From assembly GCF_018260395.1 (NCBI RefSeq), contig NZ_JAGLBC010000006.1:1-44445 (forward strand): 44,445 nt of DNA. Direction: 5' to 3'. The stretch's first letter is position 1. Every line of letters starts with the position of its first letter. The notes under the pieces were generated by a model that saw only the letters and a list, made by a program, of their open reading frames with translations, did no database searches and had not been told where the DNA came from. This DNA comes from Psychrobacter sp. (GTDB taxonomy: Bacteria; Pseudomonadota; Gammaproteobacteria; Pseudomonadales; Moraxellaceae). Made by a program: the position numbers and the translations under genes. Of this stretch, positions 27,951-37,449 are shown piece after piece.

Positions 27951-28700
27951 ATGACTACTTTGTTATTTGCCAGACACGGACAGGCCTCTTTTGGTAAGTC
28001 AAACTATGATCAACTGTCCCCTTTAGGGGTTCGGCAAGCCACACTATTAGGTCAGCATTATGCCCATACTCAGCGTAAAATAGAAGCGATTATTACAGGT
28101 AGTTTAGTGCGTCAACAGGACTCAGCCAAGCATTTTTTGACCGCATATGATGGTTATGATGGTTGTCATGGATCATCTTCACTAGAATTAGATCCTACCT
28201 CACCCCAAATCATCGAAGCCCTTAATGAGTTTAATCACCAAGATGTATTTATAAAGTTAGATCCAAATTTTGCCAACAATGAAGGCATTATGGCAGCAGT
28301 GGCTCAAGCACCGGTGCCAAAAGTGCGACTGGCAGAGCTGTTCAATGATGCCATGATTCGCTGGCATTCTGGGGCGCATGATGATGACTATATAGAGAGT
28401 TGGCCTCAATTTAATCAACGAGTACAGCAAGCCTTACAGCAGGTTGTTGAGTATGCTGAGCAGCAGCAAGCCAAGACTGTGCTCATTTTTACTTCAGGGG
28501 GTGTTATTGCTGCCATTGCTGCCAGTCTACTTAATCCAGACAGTGACCATATCAGTATGGCAGCTTATCAGATTAATCGTAGCTTGATTAATACTGGCGT
28601 TACCTCAATTGTCCTCAAAGGTAACCAGCCTCGATTACTGTCATTGAATGAATACAGTCACCTATACTATCAAGGTGAGCGTTTGGTTTCTTGGCAATAA
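27951..28700 (+). CDS. Histidine phosphatase (phosphoglycerate mutase-like) family protein
   Basis: I choose the ATG at 27951 because GGAAG lies just upstream; an ATG 12 bp earlier overlaps that site. The 249-residue protein starts MTTLLFARHGQASFGKSNYD with the phospho-accepting H9 in the RHG motif, and LSPLGVRQATLLGQHY follows as in the family. The second conserved histidine of the family is less clear: the expected C-terminal H-G position reads IFTSGGVIAAIA, with Ser instead of His. It sits between the APH kinase and an SDR gene on one strand. Its substrate, and whether it acts in the same pathway, are unknown. Confidence 0.85.
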   Translation: MTTLLFARHGQASFGKSNYDQLSPLGVRQATLLGQHYAHTQRKIEAIITGSLVRQQDSAKHFLTAYDGYDGCHGSSSLELDPTSPQIIEALNEFNHQDVFIKLDPNFANNEGIMAAVAQAPVPKVRLAELFNDAMIRWHSGAHDDDYIESWPQFNQRVQQALQQVVEYAEQQQAKTVLIFTSGGVIAAIAASLLNPDSDHISMAAYQINRSLINTGVTSIVLKGNQPRLLSLNEYSHLYYQGERLVSWQ

Positions 28701-28780
28701 ATAAAAACCAACGCTAGGTTTTAACTGAACCGTTAAACCTTATTCATACTAGTTATTTTTTTCAAACTATAAGGATATTT

Positions 28781-29659
28781 ATGAAAAATTCACTGTTTAG
28801 TACCATACAAAAAGGGCTTATGGGCACGGTACAAAGTAAAATTGCCAACACTAAGTTGTTGCTACAAAACCAAAATTTAGACCCTTTAATAATTGGTCAG
28901 CACGGCAAAGGTAAGACGGTTCTTATTACAGGCGCCAGCTCAGGCATTGGCGCTGGTATGGCCAGAAATTTTGCTAAAATGGGCTACAATTTGGCCATTT
29001 GTGCCAGACGCATCGATCGATTAGATGCTCTAAAAACACAATTAGAGGCTGATAGTTCAGATATTCAAGTAGAAGTAAAATCTCTTGATGTTTGCGATTA
29101 TGAAGCAGTTTTTGAAACCTTTAAGGCATTCCAAAAACAGTTTGGGACTATTGATCGAGTAATCGTCAACGCAGGTGTGGGTGAAGGTCGACGTATCGGA
29201 ACAGGTCGCTTTCACATCAATCGTCGCACTGCTGAAATTAATTTCATTTCTGCTTTAGCTCAATGTGAAGCAGCAATGGAAATCTTCCGCGAACAAAACT
29301 TCGGACATTTGGTGGTCATCTCAAGTATGTCAGCGATGCGAGGTATGCCAAAGCACTTGACCGTCTATGCGGCAAGTAAAGCAGGGTTGGCACACTTAGC
29401 AGAAGGCATTCGTGCTGAAATGATAGCCGACAAACTTCCTATTAAAGTTACCACAATTTATCCCGGTTATATCCGTACAGAGATTAATGCTGGTGCTAAA
29501 AAACTGCCTTTTGAAGTGGATGAAGAGACCGGCAGCAATGCTTTAGTTGCTGCCATAGAATCTGGCGTTGATGAAGCTTGTGTACCTGCTATGCCTTGGC
29601 TAGTGGTAGGCAAAGCGATGAAGCACTTACCATTGACTTTGGTCAATAAAATAGGATAA
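28781..29659 (+). CDS. Short-chain dehydrogenase/reductase
   Basis: The 292-residue classical SDR has a Rossmann motif TGASSGIG (50-57), NAG (130-132), a catalytic Ser in VVISSMSAM (181-184) and YAASK (Y196, K200). The 44 residues before the Rossmann fold are an extension not found in typical 250-residue SDRs. In levulinate catabolism an SDR (LvaD) reduces 4-oxoacyl-CoA to the 4-hydroxy form; the same job here is a reasonable inference given the upstream ACAD10/11-like enzyme and kinase. It is the last gene of the unit, with a strong terminator starting 3 bp after its stop. Confidence 0.9.
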   Translation: MKNSLFSTIQKGLMGTVQSKIANTKLLLQNQNLDPLIIGQHGKGKTVLITGASSGIGAGMARNFAKMGYNLAICARRIDRLDALKTQLEADSSDIQVEVKSLDVCDYEAVFETFKAFQKQFGTIDRVIVNAGVGEGRRIGTGRFHINRRTAEINFISALAQCEAAMEIFREQNFGHLVVISSMSAMRGMPKHLTVYAASKAGLAHLAEGIRAEMIADKLPIKVTTIYPGYIRTEINAGAKKLPFEVDEETGSNALVAAIESGVDEACVPAMPWLVVGKAMKHLPLTLVNKIG

Positions 29660-29661
29660 TA

Positions 29662-29697
29662 AAAAGCCGTAGATTCATGTCAATCTACGGCTTTTAG
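29662..29697. terminator. Bidirectional terminator between SDR gene and zipA
   Basis: AAAAGCCGTAGATT (29662-29675) and AATCTACGGCTTTT (29682-29695) form a 14-bp perfect stem with a 6-nt loop. Each strand reads into T-rich sequence, so it can end both the SDR transcript and the zipA transcript. Confidence 0.95.
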
Positions 29698-29731
29698 TGT
29701 TAAGCAACCTTTTTACTTTGCAAACCAATAA

Positions 29732-30850
29732 CTAACGCATCGATGCTTGGTACTCTTGAACCTCAGCACGTAACTGCTGCCTACGCTCACGGGTTAATAT
29801 TTCATTATTTTCATCTAATATTTGTGCATTTAAATCATTGGCAATAAGGTTTACAACACTCATCATAGTATCGAAGCCTTGAGTCGCTTTCGGATGTGGC
29901 AATGATAAAAACAGAACCAATCCATAATAATGAGAGGTTGGTAATAAGTTTAAATCAAAAGGTGCGATACCTTCTTGATTAATACCCATCATACTAAACC
30001 AAAGAATACCCGAACCATCTTTGTTCTCATAACGATGGAACATATTCATTGCCCCATACTTTAACCCATACTGAGATACCAAAGATAAAATGGTTTTTCC
30101 GTCGATAAGCTCTTGACTATTCTTAGGCACTACAGTGATATTGATGTTCTCTTGTGCATGATTTAAAGGACTATTTTGATCCTGATCAGCTTCTGCTAAT
30201 AAATGATGGTCTAACATAGGGCTATTATCTGCAAATTCAGTCTCTTGCGCAGTGTCAATAACAGGCATTAGTTTCTCTGTAGCAGTAGCTAAAGTTGAGA
30301 ACACATCGTCTTCGCTTTCATCCATATGCAAACTTGGTATTTCAACCTGTTGCGAATTTTGAGTATCTGCATTGGGGTTATTTAAGATACCTGGTTTATT
30401 AACAGTATTACTAGAATTATGACTAGTAGGGATAGGTTGCTGGCTGCTTATCATTTGAGTCGCCGGTTGATGGGCGAGATCTTGCTCATAATTAATTGCC
30501 TGATCATTTAAATGGTCGTTGGCATAATCATCTAACGTTACTGGCTGCTGAGTGTTAGTGGTAGCAAAGTTATTTTGAGATGTTGCAGTAGGCGCATCAT
30601 GAATAACGGGCTTTAAATGTTCACGATTAGGAATAATAATGGTTTCGATTTCACCCAAACTTACAGGTTTAGGTTCTTCTACTAGCTTACGCTCATGACG
30701 AGGGATAATAGGAATACCGTTTTTATCTCTCTCAACTGCTTGTGAATTGGTATCATTTTTGCGGGCTAATATTGCGCGAATAATCATATAAATACCTACG
30801 ACCATAATTACAACAGCAATGATGATTAAAATATAGTCTACGGTGGTCAT
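29732..30850 (-). CDS. zipA: Cell division protein ZipA
   Basis: ZipA anchors FtsZ to the inner membrane. The 372-residue protein has an N-terminal transmembrane helix (about 5-27, YILIIIAVVIMVVGIYMII), a short basic stretch, and a long Gln/Asn/Thr-rich flexible linker (about 50-230). The C-terminal FtsZ-binding domain (about 235-365) includes INITVVPKNSQELIDGKTIL, MNMFHRYENKDGSGILWFSM and LPHPKATQGFDTMMSVVN. Location next to smc agrees with ZipA in Moraxellaceae and Pseudomonas. It is transcribed away from a 310-bp spacer. Confidence 0.94.
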   Translation of the reverse strand: MTTVDYILIIIAVVIMVVGIYMIIRAILARKNDTNSQAVERDKNGIPIIPRHERKLVEEPKPVSLGEIETIIIPNREHLKPVIHDAPTATSQNNFATTNTQQPVTLDDYANDHLNDQAINYEQDLAHQPATQMISSQQPIPTSHNSSNTVNKPGILNNPNADTQNSQQVEIPSLHMDESEDDVFSTLATATEKLMPVIDTAQETEFADNSPMLDHHLLAEADQDQNSPLNHAQENINITVVPKNSQELIDGKTILSLVSQYGLKYGAMNMFHRYENKDGSGILWFSMMGINQEGIAPFDLNLLPTSHYYGLVLFLSLPHPKATQGFDTMMSVVNLIANDLNAQILDENNEILTRERRQQLRAEVQEYQASMR

Positions 30851-31160
30851 GATGTACGCGTCCTAAAAAATAGATAGAAAAATCGATGTAAGTCTACCAC
30901 GCTTACCGTCACTCGTCATCAATGATGACTGGCAATAGACACCTTTTTTAGCAAGATAAGGCTAGTGGTTAAATTAAATATAAAAGTGTCAGTGACTTAT
31001 AAAAAAATTAAGTATCAAACTCTAATTTAAAATTATTTATAATAATAATAAATTATTACACCATTTATTATAACGTCATAAAACTAAAATAATCTATTCC
31101 GCCAATGTAACGATAAAGCGTTAAACTTAAGTCTAAATAATGCTTTATAGCTACTTATCT
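30851..31160. other. 310-bp spacer between smc and zipA, with a short palindrome
   Basis: No gene is visible and the centre is extremely AT-rich. GTCATC-AAT-GATGAC (30915-30929) is a perfect inverted repeat 65 bp upstream of zipA and may be a protein-binding site or small hairpin. The spacer implies that zipA has its own promoter rather than being tightly coupled to smc. Confidence 0.45.
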
Positions 31161-34100
31161 CTAAATGGTTGGTTCCAAATAATGCTCTGCTTCTTCCAGA
31201 CTAACACTCACTAACGAGGATATACCTGGTTGTGGCATGGTCACCCCTTTTAACTCATCAGCAATTTGCATCGCAAGCTTATTGTGACTGATAAAAATAA
31301 ATTGAACCTCATCTGCCAAATCTGAAATCAGATTGGTAAACCTCATCACGTTGGCATCATCTAAAGGGGCATCTACTTCATCCAAAACACAAAACGGAGC
31401 GGGATGTTGTTTAAAAATAGCAAAAATCAGACTAAGCGCTGTCAACGTCTTTTCACCACCAGACAACACTGCCAATCGGCTATTTTTCTTACCTTTTGGC
31501 TGAGCCATTAATTCCAATCCTGCCCGCCATTGTTCACTTTGGGTAAATCCTTCTTCTTTGACTAAAGCAAGACTAGCCTGCCCGCCCCCAAATACTTTGG
31601 TAAACAAATTGGTCAACGACTTATTAACCGAGTCTAACGTATCCAAAAATAGCGTCTTAGTCTTAGTATCAATAGAAGCAATAGCATCAGTTAATGTAGC
31701 CATACTAGCAGTAATATCATCAATTTGTTGCTCTAAGGGCAATAAACGCTCATCAACAGCTGCCAATTCTGCTGCGGCTGCTAAGTTCACAGGTCCCATA
31801 TCATTTAACTTAACGCTAAGTTCTACCTCATCAGTCTGTAGTTTTATATATTTGCTTTCTGATAAGCTACGACCATGGGTCAAATAATCCGTCAGCACAC
31901 GCTCAGGTGTAAGTTCATTACTCACCTGTTTTAAACGCTCACCAGCTTCATTGATACGCTCATTGGCAATAGCAAGTAGAGTTATTGTCTCGGACAAATT
32001 TTGCTGCTGCTGCTGTAACTGAAGCTCGATTTCGTTTTGCTGCTTTTGCATAGTAGCGGCTTCAGATTGCAAAGTATGAATAATCGCATTACGTTCTTTC
32101 AAAGCCGTTTGTAACTCATGATAACTACTACTGGCTTGTTTTAAAGAAGCTTCTTGCTTTGGCAACTGACTTTCGAGATTTTGTTGTTCTTGTTGGATTC
32201 TCAGCTGAGCTTGTTGTAGCTGTTTTAGCTCAATAGACAGTTGTTGCAACTGTTGTCGACTATGCTTTTCAGCCAACTCAGATTTATTCAGTTCAATCTG
32301 CAATTGACGTAAGATATCCGCTTCTTCACGCTCTTGATAGGACATGGTTTGTCGCTGATACTCTAACTTTTGTTGCGTATCCTGAGCCGCTATCAGTTTA
32401 GGTACTACAGTTTGCAAATTGTCACTGGCCTGATCAATACAAGCTTTAACATCAAACTCTTGTTTTTGAAGCTGCTGATAATCGTTTTCTAACTGCTCTC
32501 GTTGCTGTTTTAGTCGTTGATGCTCGCTATTTTGTCTGTCTTGCTTCGCCAATAGCGTCACTTGTTGCTGCTTCAGGTTATGTAAACTATGAGTCAAGGT
32601 GGACAACTGCGCCGTGAGCTCTTCTACAAAAACTGCGCTTTGTTCTTTTTTCTGGGTGTTTGCTTTTAAGCTTTTACTTGCAGTTTCAATATGTTGCTCA
32701 ATGTCATTTAGCTTGTCCTCTAAAATAGCCAAACGTTGTTGCTGCTGTAAACGTACACTCAAAAACTCAGAGGTATGAGCGTTATTGCTAAGTTTGGACA
32801 AATGAATGGCTCCAAAATGCCCAATCACCCAACCTGAAGCGGTTAATATAAAAGCAGACTGAGGCAATTGACCTATTAAAGCGCTCACTGTAACTAGTCT
32901 CTCATCTTCCAAAATAGACTCTGAATTTACAGGCGTATACAAATAGCATTGTTGCCATAAACCAAGCTTCGGTGTAGCAATTAAATCAGCTAGCGATGTT
33001 AATTGCTCCGCAATTTTATGATTATTGATATCCATAGATGAGTTGGCAAAGAGCACACTATTTGCCTGATTGTCAAATGACTGCGTATCTTGCGTCGTAG
33101 CTGTCTTTTTATTTGAATTTTTAACCTGATTTAGGGTTTTATGAGCGGTAGCACTGACGGATAAATCCGCCTCTGTTTGCATTAAATAAGATAAAAGCTG
33201 TTGCCACTTATCGGCATCTTTTTTGTCTTTTGATAAAGAGATATCGACAATTCGGCTGTCTAACCAAAAAGCCAGCCATCTGTCTAACACTGATGCATGT
33301 TGCTCGCCCATTTTGGTTAATTTTATTTGCTGATTTAATACTGGTAGATTATTTAATGCAGCAAGAGATTTGTTGCTAGCACTGCCAATTTCACTGCTAT
33401 GTGCGGTATCCGTTGGATGATGCGTTGCTAAGACATTATTGGTACTCTTCATCTTTTTTGGGTGCACTATACTGTGTAGCGTTTCATACTCAGCTACTAA
33501 ACTGGCATGTTGCTTTTCGAGCTGTGCCAATTGCACCTGCTGAGTACTTACGGTTTGCGATAGCTCATATAAAGCAGGCTGCTCAGTTTCTAAGTTTTCG
33601 CTCACTGTCTCTTGCTGCTTAACAATACTGCCCAGCTTCGATTCTAATTGTGCCAAATCTTTTGCAAAATTATCCTCATGGTTTGCAGTATCTTTATTGT
33701 CAGGCTCAGTTGTAAGACCCCATTTGACTGCCTCTTTTTGCCAAGTATTATTTTGCGATTGCCATTTAGAATAATCTTGTTGTAAGCGACTTTCCGTTTG
33801 TTTAGCGAGCGCTAGCTGTTGTTCATGCTGACGCTTTTGATTGTCTAAACTTACCACTTGATTGTTAGCTTCTGCTAACGCTTTTTGCAACGGCGCATTA
33901 GCTTGATGTTTTTGTTGTAGTTTTTGCTCAAGCTCTATAATTTTAGGGCTAACTAAACGAATGACCTCAGCATGTTCTGTCTGCTCTTTTTCAATTTCAG
34001 CTAGCCTATTTTCTGTTGTCTTTTGACGTTCTAAATTGACTTGATAGCGTCCTTCAAGCTGGTTAATATTGGCTTGCAAGGTGCTTAGCTGATGCTCTGC

Positions 34101-35015
34101 TTGCTGACACTGCATATCTTGTACATGAAGCTTGTCACGCGCCTCGTCTTTAAGCCATTGCTCTTGAGCCAAGCGTTCGCTTGATTTGTTAAATTTAGCT
34201 TTTATTTGACTATGCTGAAGCTGTAAAGCGGATACGGATTTAGTAAGGGCTTCTTCACTAGATTTATGCTGCATTTGCGATGCTTTGGCTTGGCACAACT
34301 GATAAATAGCCAACTGTTCTTTGACCGTAGTCAGTTGTTGCTGAATTTGCTGATATTGATTGGCACTTTCTGCCTGTTTTAACAGCTTTTTTTTCTGACG
34401 GCTTAACTCAGCTTCAATATCTTTAAGACGCTCAAGGTTTTCTTGCGTTATTAAGAGTTTTTTCTGGGTTTCTTCACGCCGCGCTTGGTAACGAGACACC
34501 CCTGCCGCCTCTTCAATAAATTCACGTAGCTGCTGGGGACTTGAGTCTACTATTCGACCAATCATACCTTGCTGAATCACAGAATAGCTGCGTGGTCCTA
34601 GACCTGTGCCTAAAAACACATCTACCACATCTCGGCGACGGCAACGGGTGCCATTGATAAAATAATCCGACTTACCTTCAAGGTTTATTTGACGACGTAC
34701 AGACAATTCATGATATAGGTTTAATTCATGTCGTATACCAGTTTGTTCATGTTGGGTGTGCTCAAAAGTTAACTCGACACTGGCGACACTTTTAGATGCC
34801 TTATTCTGCGTCCCTGCAAATATAACGTCACTCATTGCGCCGCCACGCAGTTGTTTGGCAGACGACTCGCCTAGTACCCAACGAATAGCGTCAATTACGT
34901 TGGATTTACCACAACCATTAGGGCCTACGATCGCAGTAATGCCATGTCGGAAAATAAAAGTTGTGGGATTAGCAAAAGATTTAAATCCTGCCAGCTTAAG
35001 AGATTTTAAACGCAT
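31161..35015 (-). CDS. smc: Chromosome segregation protein SMC
   Basis: SMC is the ATPase of the SMC-ScpAB condensin that organises replicated chromosomes. The 1284-residue protein has Walker A GPNGCGKSN (31-39), a long Gln-rich coiled coil, a hinge (about 530-720), a second coiled coil, and the head half with LSGGE (1184-1188) and Walker B FCVLDE (1208-1213) followed by the D-loop APLDDAN. It is longer than B. subtilis SMC (1186). The excess includes a Ser/Asn/Thr-rich insert in the hinge region (near 620-665, around KNSNKKTATTQDTQSF). No scpA or scpB gene is in this window. It lies upstream of zipA on the same strand. Confidence 0.95.
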   Translation of the reverse strand: MRLKSLKLAGFKSFANPTTFIFRHGITAIVGPNGCGKSNVIDAIRWVLGESSAKQLRGGAMSDVIFAGTQNKASKSVASVELTFEHTQHEQTGIRHELNLYHELSVRRQINLEGKSDYFINGTRCRRRDVVDVFLGTGLGPRSYSVIQQGMIGRIVDSSPQQLREFIEEAAGVSRYQARREETQKKLLITQENLERLKDIEAELSRQKKKLLKQAESANQYQQIQQQLTTVKEQLAIYQLCQAKASQMQHKSSEEALTKSVSALQLQHSQIKAKFNKSSERLAQEQWLKDEARDKLHVQDMQCQQAEHQLSTLQANINQLEGRYQVNLERQKTTENRLAEIEKEQTEHAEVIRLVSPKIIELEQKLQQKHQANAPLQKALAEANNQVVSLDNQKRQHEQQLALAKQTESRLQQDYSKWQSQNNTWQKEAVKWGLTTEPDNKDTANHEDNFAKDLAQLESKLGSIVKQQETVSENLETEQPALYELSQTVSTQQVQLAQLEKQHASLVAEYETLHSIVHPKKMKSTNNVLATHHPTDTAHSSEIGSASNKSLAALNNLPVLNQQIKLTKMGEQHASVLDRWLAFWLDSRIVDISLSKDKKDADKWQQLLSYLMQTEADLSVSATAHKTLNQVKNSNKKTATTQDTQSFDNQANSVLFANSSMDINNHKIAEQLTSLADLIATPKLGLWQQCYLYTPVNSESILEDERLVTVSALIGQLPQSAFILTASGWVIGHFGAIHLSKLSNNAHTSEFLSVRLQQQQRLAILEDKLNDIEQHIETASKSLKANTQKKEQSAVFVEELTAQLSTLTHSLHNLKQQQVTLLAKQDRQNSEHQRLKQQREQLENDYQQLQKQEFDVKACIDQASDNLQTVVPKLIAAQDTQQKLEYQRQTMSYQEREEADILRQLQIELNKSELAEKHSRQQLQQLSIELKQLQQAQLRIQQEQQNLESQLPKQEASLKQASSSYHELQTALKERNAIIHTLQSEAATMQKQQNEIELQLQQQQQNLSETITLLAIANERINEAGERLKQVSNELTPERVLTDYLTHGRSLSESKYIKLQTDEVELSVKLNDMGPVNLAAAAELAAVDERLLPLEQQIDDITASMATLTDAIASIDTKTKTLFLDTLDSVNKSLTNLFTKVFGGGQASLALVKEEGFTQSEQWRAGLELMAQPKGKKNSRLAVLSGGEKTLTALSLIFAIFKQHPAPFCVLDEVDAPLDDANVMRFTNLISDLADEVQFIFISHNKLAMQIADELKGVTMPQPGISSLVSVSLEEAEHYLEPTI

Positions 35016-35208
35016 GAAGGCCGCATGTGGTTGAGGGTTAGTAGAATATATTATTCAAAGCATTGCTATAAATAAGGTGGCGTATTTTACCCTAAATCGC
35101 AGTAATTTTCAGGCTTAAGGTATCATTTGCGAGCAGACATGAACAAATAGGTTAACTCTCCCAAACCTCAAATTGCACGGTTCATAGAAAATGGCTATAT
35201 AAGGTTTA

Positions 35209-36021
35209 TCAAACAATACCCATACCAGATAATCCAGACCATAGTAATTGACCGCCTGCGATAACTAGCAATATACCAAAGCATTTTTTTAAAGTATTTG
35301 CAGGTAACTGATGTGCCCATTTAGCGCCAAGCTTCGCCATGATAAAGCTTGTAAGTGAAATACAAACAAATCCTATTATATGGACGAAACCTACTGCCCC
35401 TTCTGGTAACTCAGCTACATTTTGACCAAACCAAGCAAAACCTGCCGCCCCCGCTAGCGCAATGGGCAAACCGCAAGCTGCTGAAGTCCCTACTGCCTGA
35501 CGCATAGGCAATCCTGCCCAAGTTAAAAATGGCACCGTTAAACTACCACCTCCAATGCCAAATATAGACGATGCAAGACCAATGCCCGACCCTGCACCTA
35601 TTTGCACAGGTGTTGAAGGTAAGGGTTTGCCCAACTGCTCTTTGTTAGAGAAAAATAGCATCTTAAAGGCGATTAGTAACGCGCCGCCCCCAATCAAAGC
35701 TTGCAACATTAGTCCATGGATTTGTTCAGCAACGGCGGCGCCTAACAAACTACCCACAACCAATCCAATCGCCATATTTTTCCAAACATCCCAGCGTACC
35801 CCGCCCCGTTTATGATGAGCGGTTAAGGAACTGATTGAGGTCACTATAATAGTGGCCAAAGAGGTGCCAACTGCTAAGTGAGCAACAATCTCTGGAGAAT
35901 AACCGTAAGCGGTAAACAGCCAGACCAAAGCTGGTACAATAATCATACCGCCACCAACACCGAACAACCCTGCACATAACCCTGCAAAAGTTCCAGCAAC
36001 TAAAAACCAAACTATCATCAT
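35209..36021 (-). CDS. TauE/SafE (TSUP) family membrane transporter
   Basis: The 270-residue protein has about eight hydrophobic helices in two repeats. Each repeat begins with a Gly-rich motif (AGLCAGLFGVGGGMIIVPAL near the N-terminus and GLASSIFGIGGGSLTVPFL at about 150-168), the hallmark of the TSUP/DUF81 family. Members export sulfite, sulfoacetate or other organosulfur anions, but the substrate is unknown here. It appears to be transcribed alone, 190 bp upstream of smc on the same strand. Confidence 0.9.
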   Translation of the reverse strand: MMIVWFLVAGTFAGLCAGLFGVGGGMIIVPALVWLFTAYGYSPEIVAHLAVGTSLATIIVTSISSLTAHHKRGGVRWDVWKNMAIGLVVGSLLGAAVAEQIHGLMLQALIGGGALLIAFKMLFFSNKEQLGKPLPSTPVQIGAGSGIGLASSIFGIGGGSLTVPFLTWAGLPMRQAVGTSAACGLPIALAGAAGFAWFGQNVAELPEGAVGFVHIIGFVCISLTSFIMAKLGAKWAHQLPANTLKKCFGILLVIAGGQLLWSGLSGMGIV

Positions 36022-36309
36022 AAGGCCATTACTCTGCTGTTAACAATGAATAAACCCACAGTATAGCAAAACCATATACGTCGGTAGCAAATAAAGCATA
36101 GGTTGAGCATCGCTTTAGCTAACTTCCCATTCAGCGTATAATCGACCTATAACTTTGATTAATCTTAGTTGCTATTTTTATTTGAACAATTTTTAAATTT
36201 ATTTAATGTTTGATTTTTTTAACCCTAAAACTTGTTAACTTGACGTTTTTTTAAAACAAAAGGCTATACCTAACTAGACTCAGCATGTTCCAAAATAATA
36301 GGCTTTGCT

Positions 36310-37350
36310 ATGACCTCATCTTATTCTCAGTTATCCTCCCATTCATCATCCCATGCATCATCACATTTATCCTCTAAGCCTATCGCTCATCATCACCTAG
36401 CCGTCTGTAGCTCAACTAATAGCGAGCTTATGCAAAGCCTCATAGAAGATAAAATTGATAAAACCCAACCTTATCTATTAACGGCTAGCATGCAGACCGC
36501 AGGTCGAGGTCAACGTACCCGTACCTGGCAGTCGCCTATTGGCAATGTATATCTATCGCTATATCACCCGTTGCAAGTACCTATTTCAGGATTATTGTCT
36601 TTGGTGATTGGCTTTCACTTGACTCGCCTGCCTATAATGCAACAGATAAACCGTCAACGTCAGACAGTCAATCTTCCTATGATTGGCGTGAAGTGGGCCA
36701 ATGACATTGGTTATTATGAAGTAAGCGAATCTGAAACACCTAATAGCACTACACATCAACGTTTTAATAAGCTTGCGGGTATTTTAATAGAGCCGGTATT
36801 TATTGATGACAAATTGACTGGGGTTGTTGTAGGTGTGGGCATGAACATTGAGGCTGCCCCAATATTGGGTAAGCACCCTAAGCAAAGTATGGACTATCAG
36901 GCAGTCAGTTTGACCCAGATAATAGACGAGACTCATAAAGCTTACGCTATAAGTGGCAATGCTAAAAACTTAGATGCTACGCAACAGGTACGGCAAACGG
37001 CAAGCGTTTCTCATCCTAGCTTGCCATGTCCAAAGGCTGATGATTTATATTATCCTATAAGTGCCACTATAGTACGTGCCATTAATCAATTTATAGGCTT
37101 TAGGCAACAAGACTACAGCCTGCCTAAGTTTATCAATGAGTATAGGTCTTTAAATGTATTACACGGGCATAAAGTAGAGTTTACTCAGCATTCTTTTAAG
37201 CAAAGTGATGAATCGGGTAGACAGACTATAGAGACCCATATTTTACAAGGTGAGGTCATGGACTTAAATGAAGATGGCAGTTTAAAGCTAAAATTAACTG
37301 ACTCAAAGCTGACTATGAATATTTATACAGGAACTATTCGCTTGCTCTGA
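36310..37350 (+). CDS. birA: Biotin--[acetyl-CoA-carboxylase] ligase, no DNA-binding domain
   Basis: This enzyme activates biotin with ATP and attaches it to the BCCP subunit of acetyl-CoA carboxylase. The 346-residue product lacks the winged-helix repressor domain of E. coli BirA; instead the first 28 residues are Ser/His-rich and low-complexity. The catalytic domain shows CSSTNSELM, the biotin/AMP loop AGRGQRTRTWQSP with GNVYLSL, VKWANDI and KLAGILIEP (lysine equivalent to the catalytic K183). A Thr/Gln/Ala-rich insert lies near 205-245. The C-terminal SH3-like domain ends TGTIRLL. The gene for type III pantothenate kinase, often next to birA, is absent. Confidence 0.93.
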   Translation: MTSSYSQLSSHSSSHASSHLSSKPIAHHHLAVCSSTNSELMQSLIEDKIDKTQPYLLTASMQTAGRGQRTRTWQSPIGNVYLSLYHPLQVPISGLLSLVIGFHLTRLPIMQQINRQRQTVNLPMIGVKWANDIGYYEVSESETPNSTTHQRFNKLAGILIEPVFIDDKLTGVVVGVGMNIEAAPILGKHPKQSMDYQAVSLTQIIDETHKAYAISGNAKNLDATQQVRQTASVSHPSLPCPKADDLYYPISATIVRAINQFIGFRQQDYSLPKFINEYRSLNVLHGHKVEFTQHSFKQSDESGRQTIETHILQGEVMDLNEDGSLKLKLTDSKLTMNIYTGTIRLL

Positions 37351-37361
37351 GCGATTTTAGA

Positions 37362-37421
37362 TACAGTTTTAAACTAGAAGGTACAGTTTTAAATCAAAAA
37401 ATACGGTCTTAAATCAAAGTT
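37362..37421. repeat. 20-bp tandem repeat, three copies, after birA
   Basis: Units start at 37362, 37382 and 37402, each beginning TAC(A/G)GT(T/C)TTAAA and ending in an A-rich tail. The array starts 11 bp after the birA stop, in the convergent space with nudL. Confidence 0.85.
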
Positions 37422-37449
37422 TAACGCTGGTTTAAGTTAAGAGCTTGGC

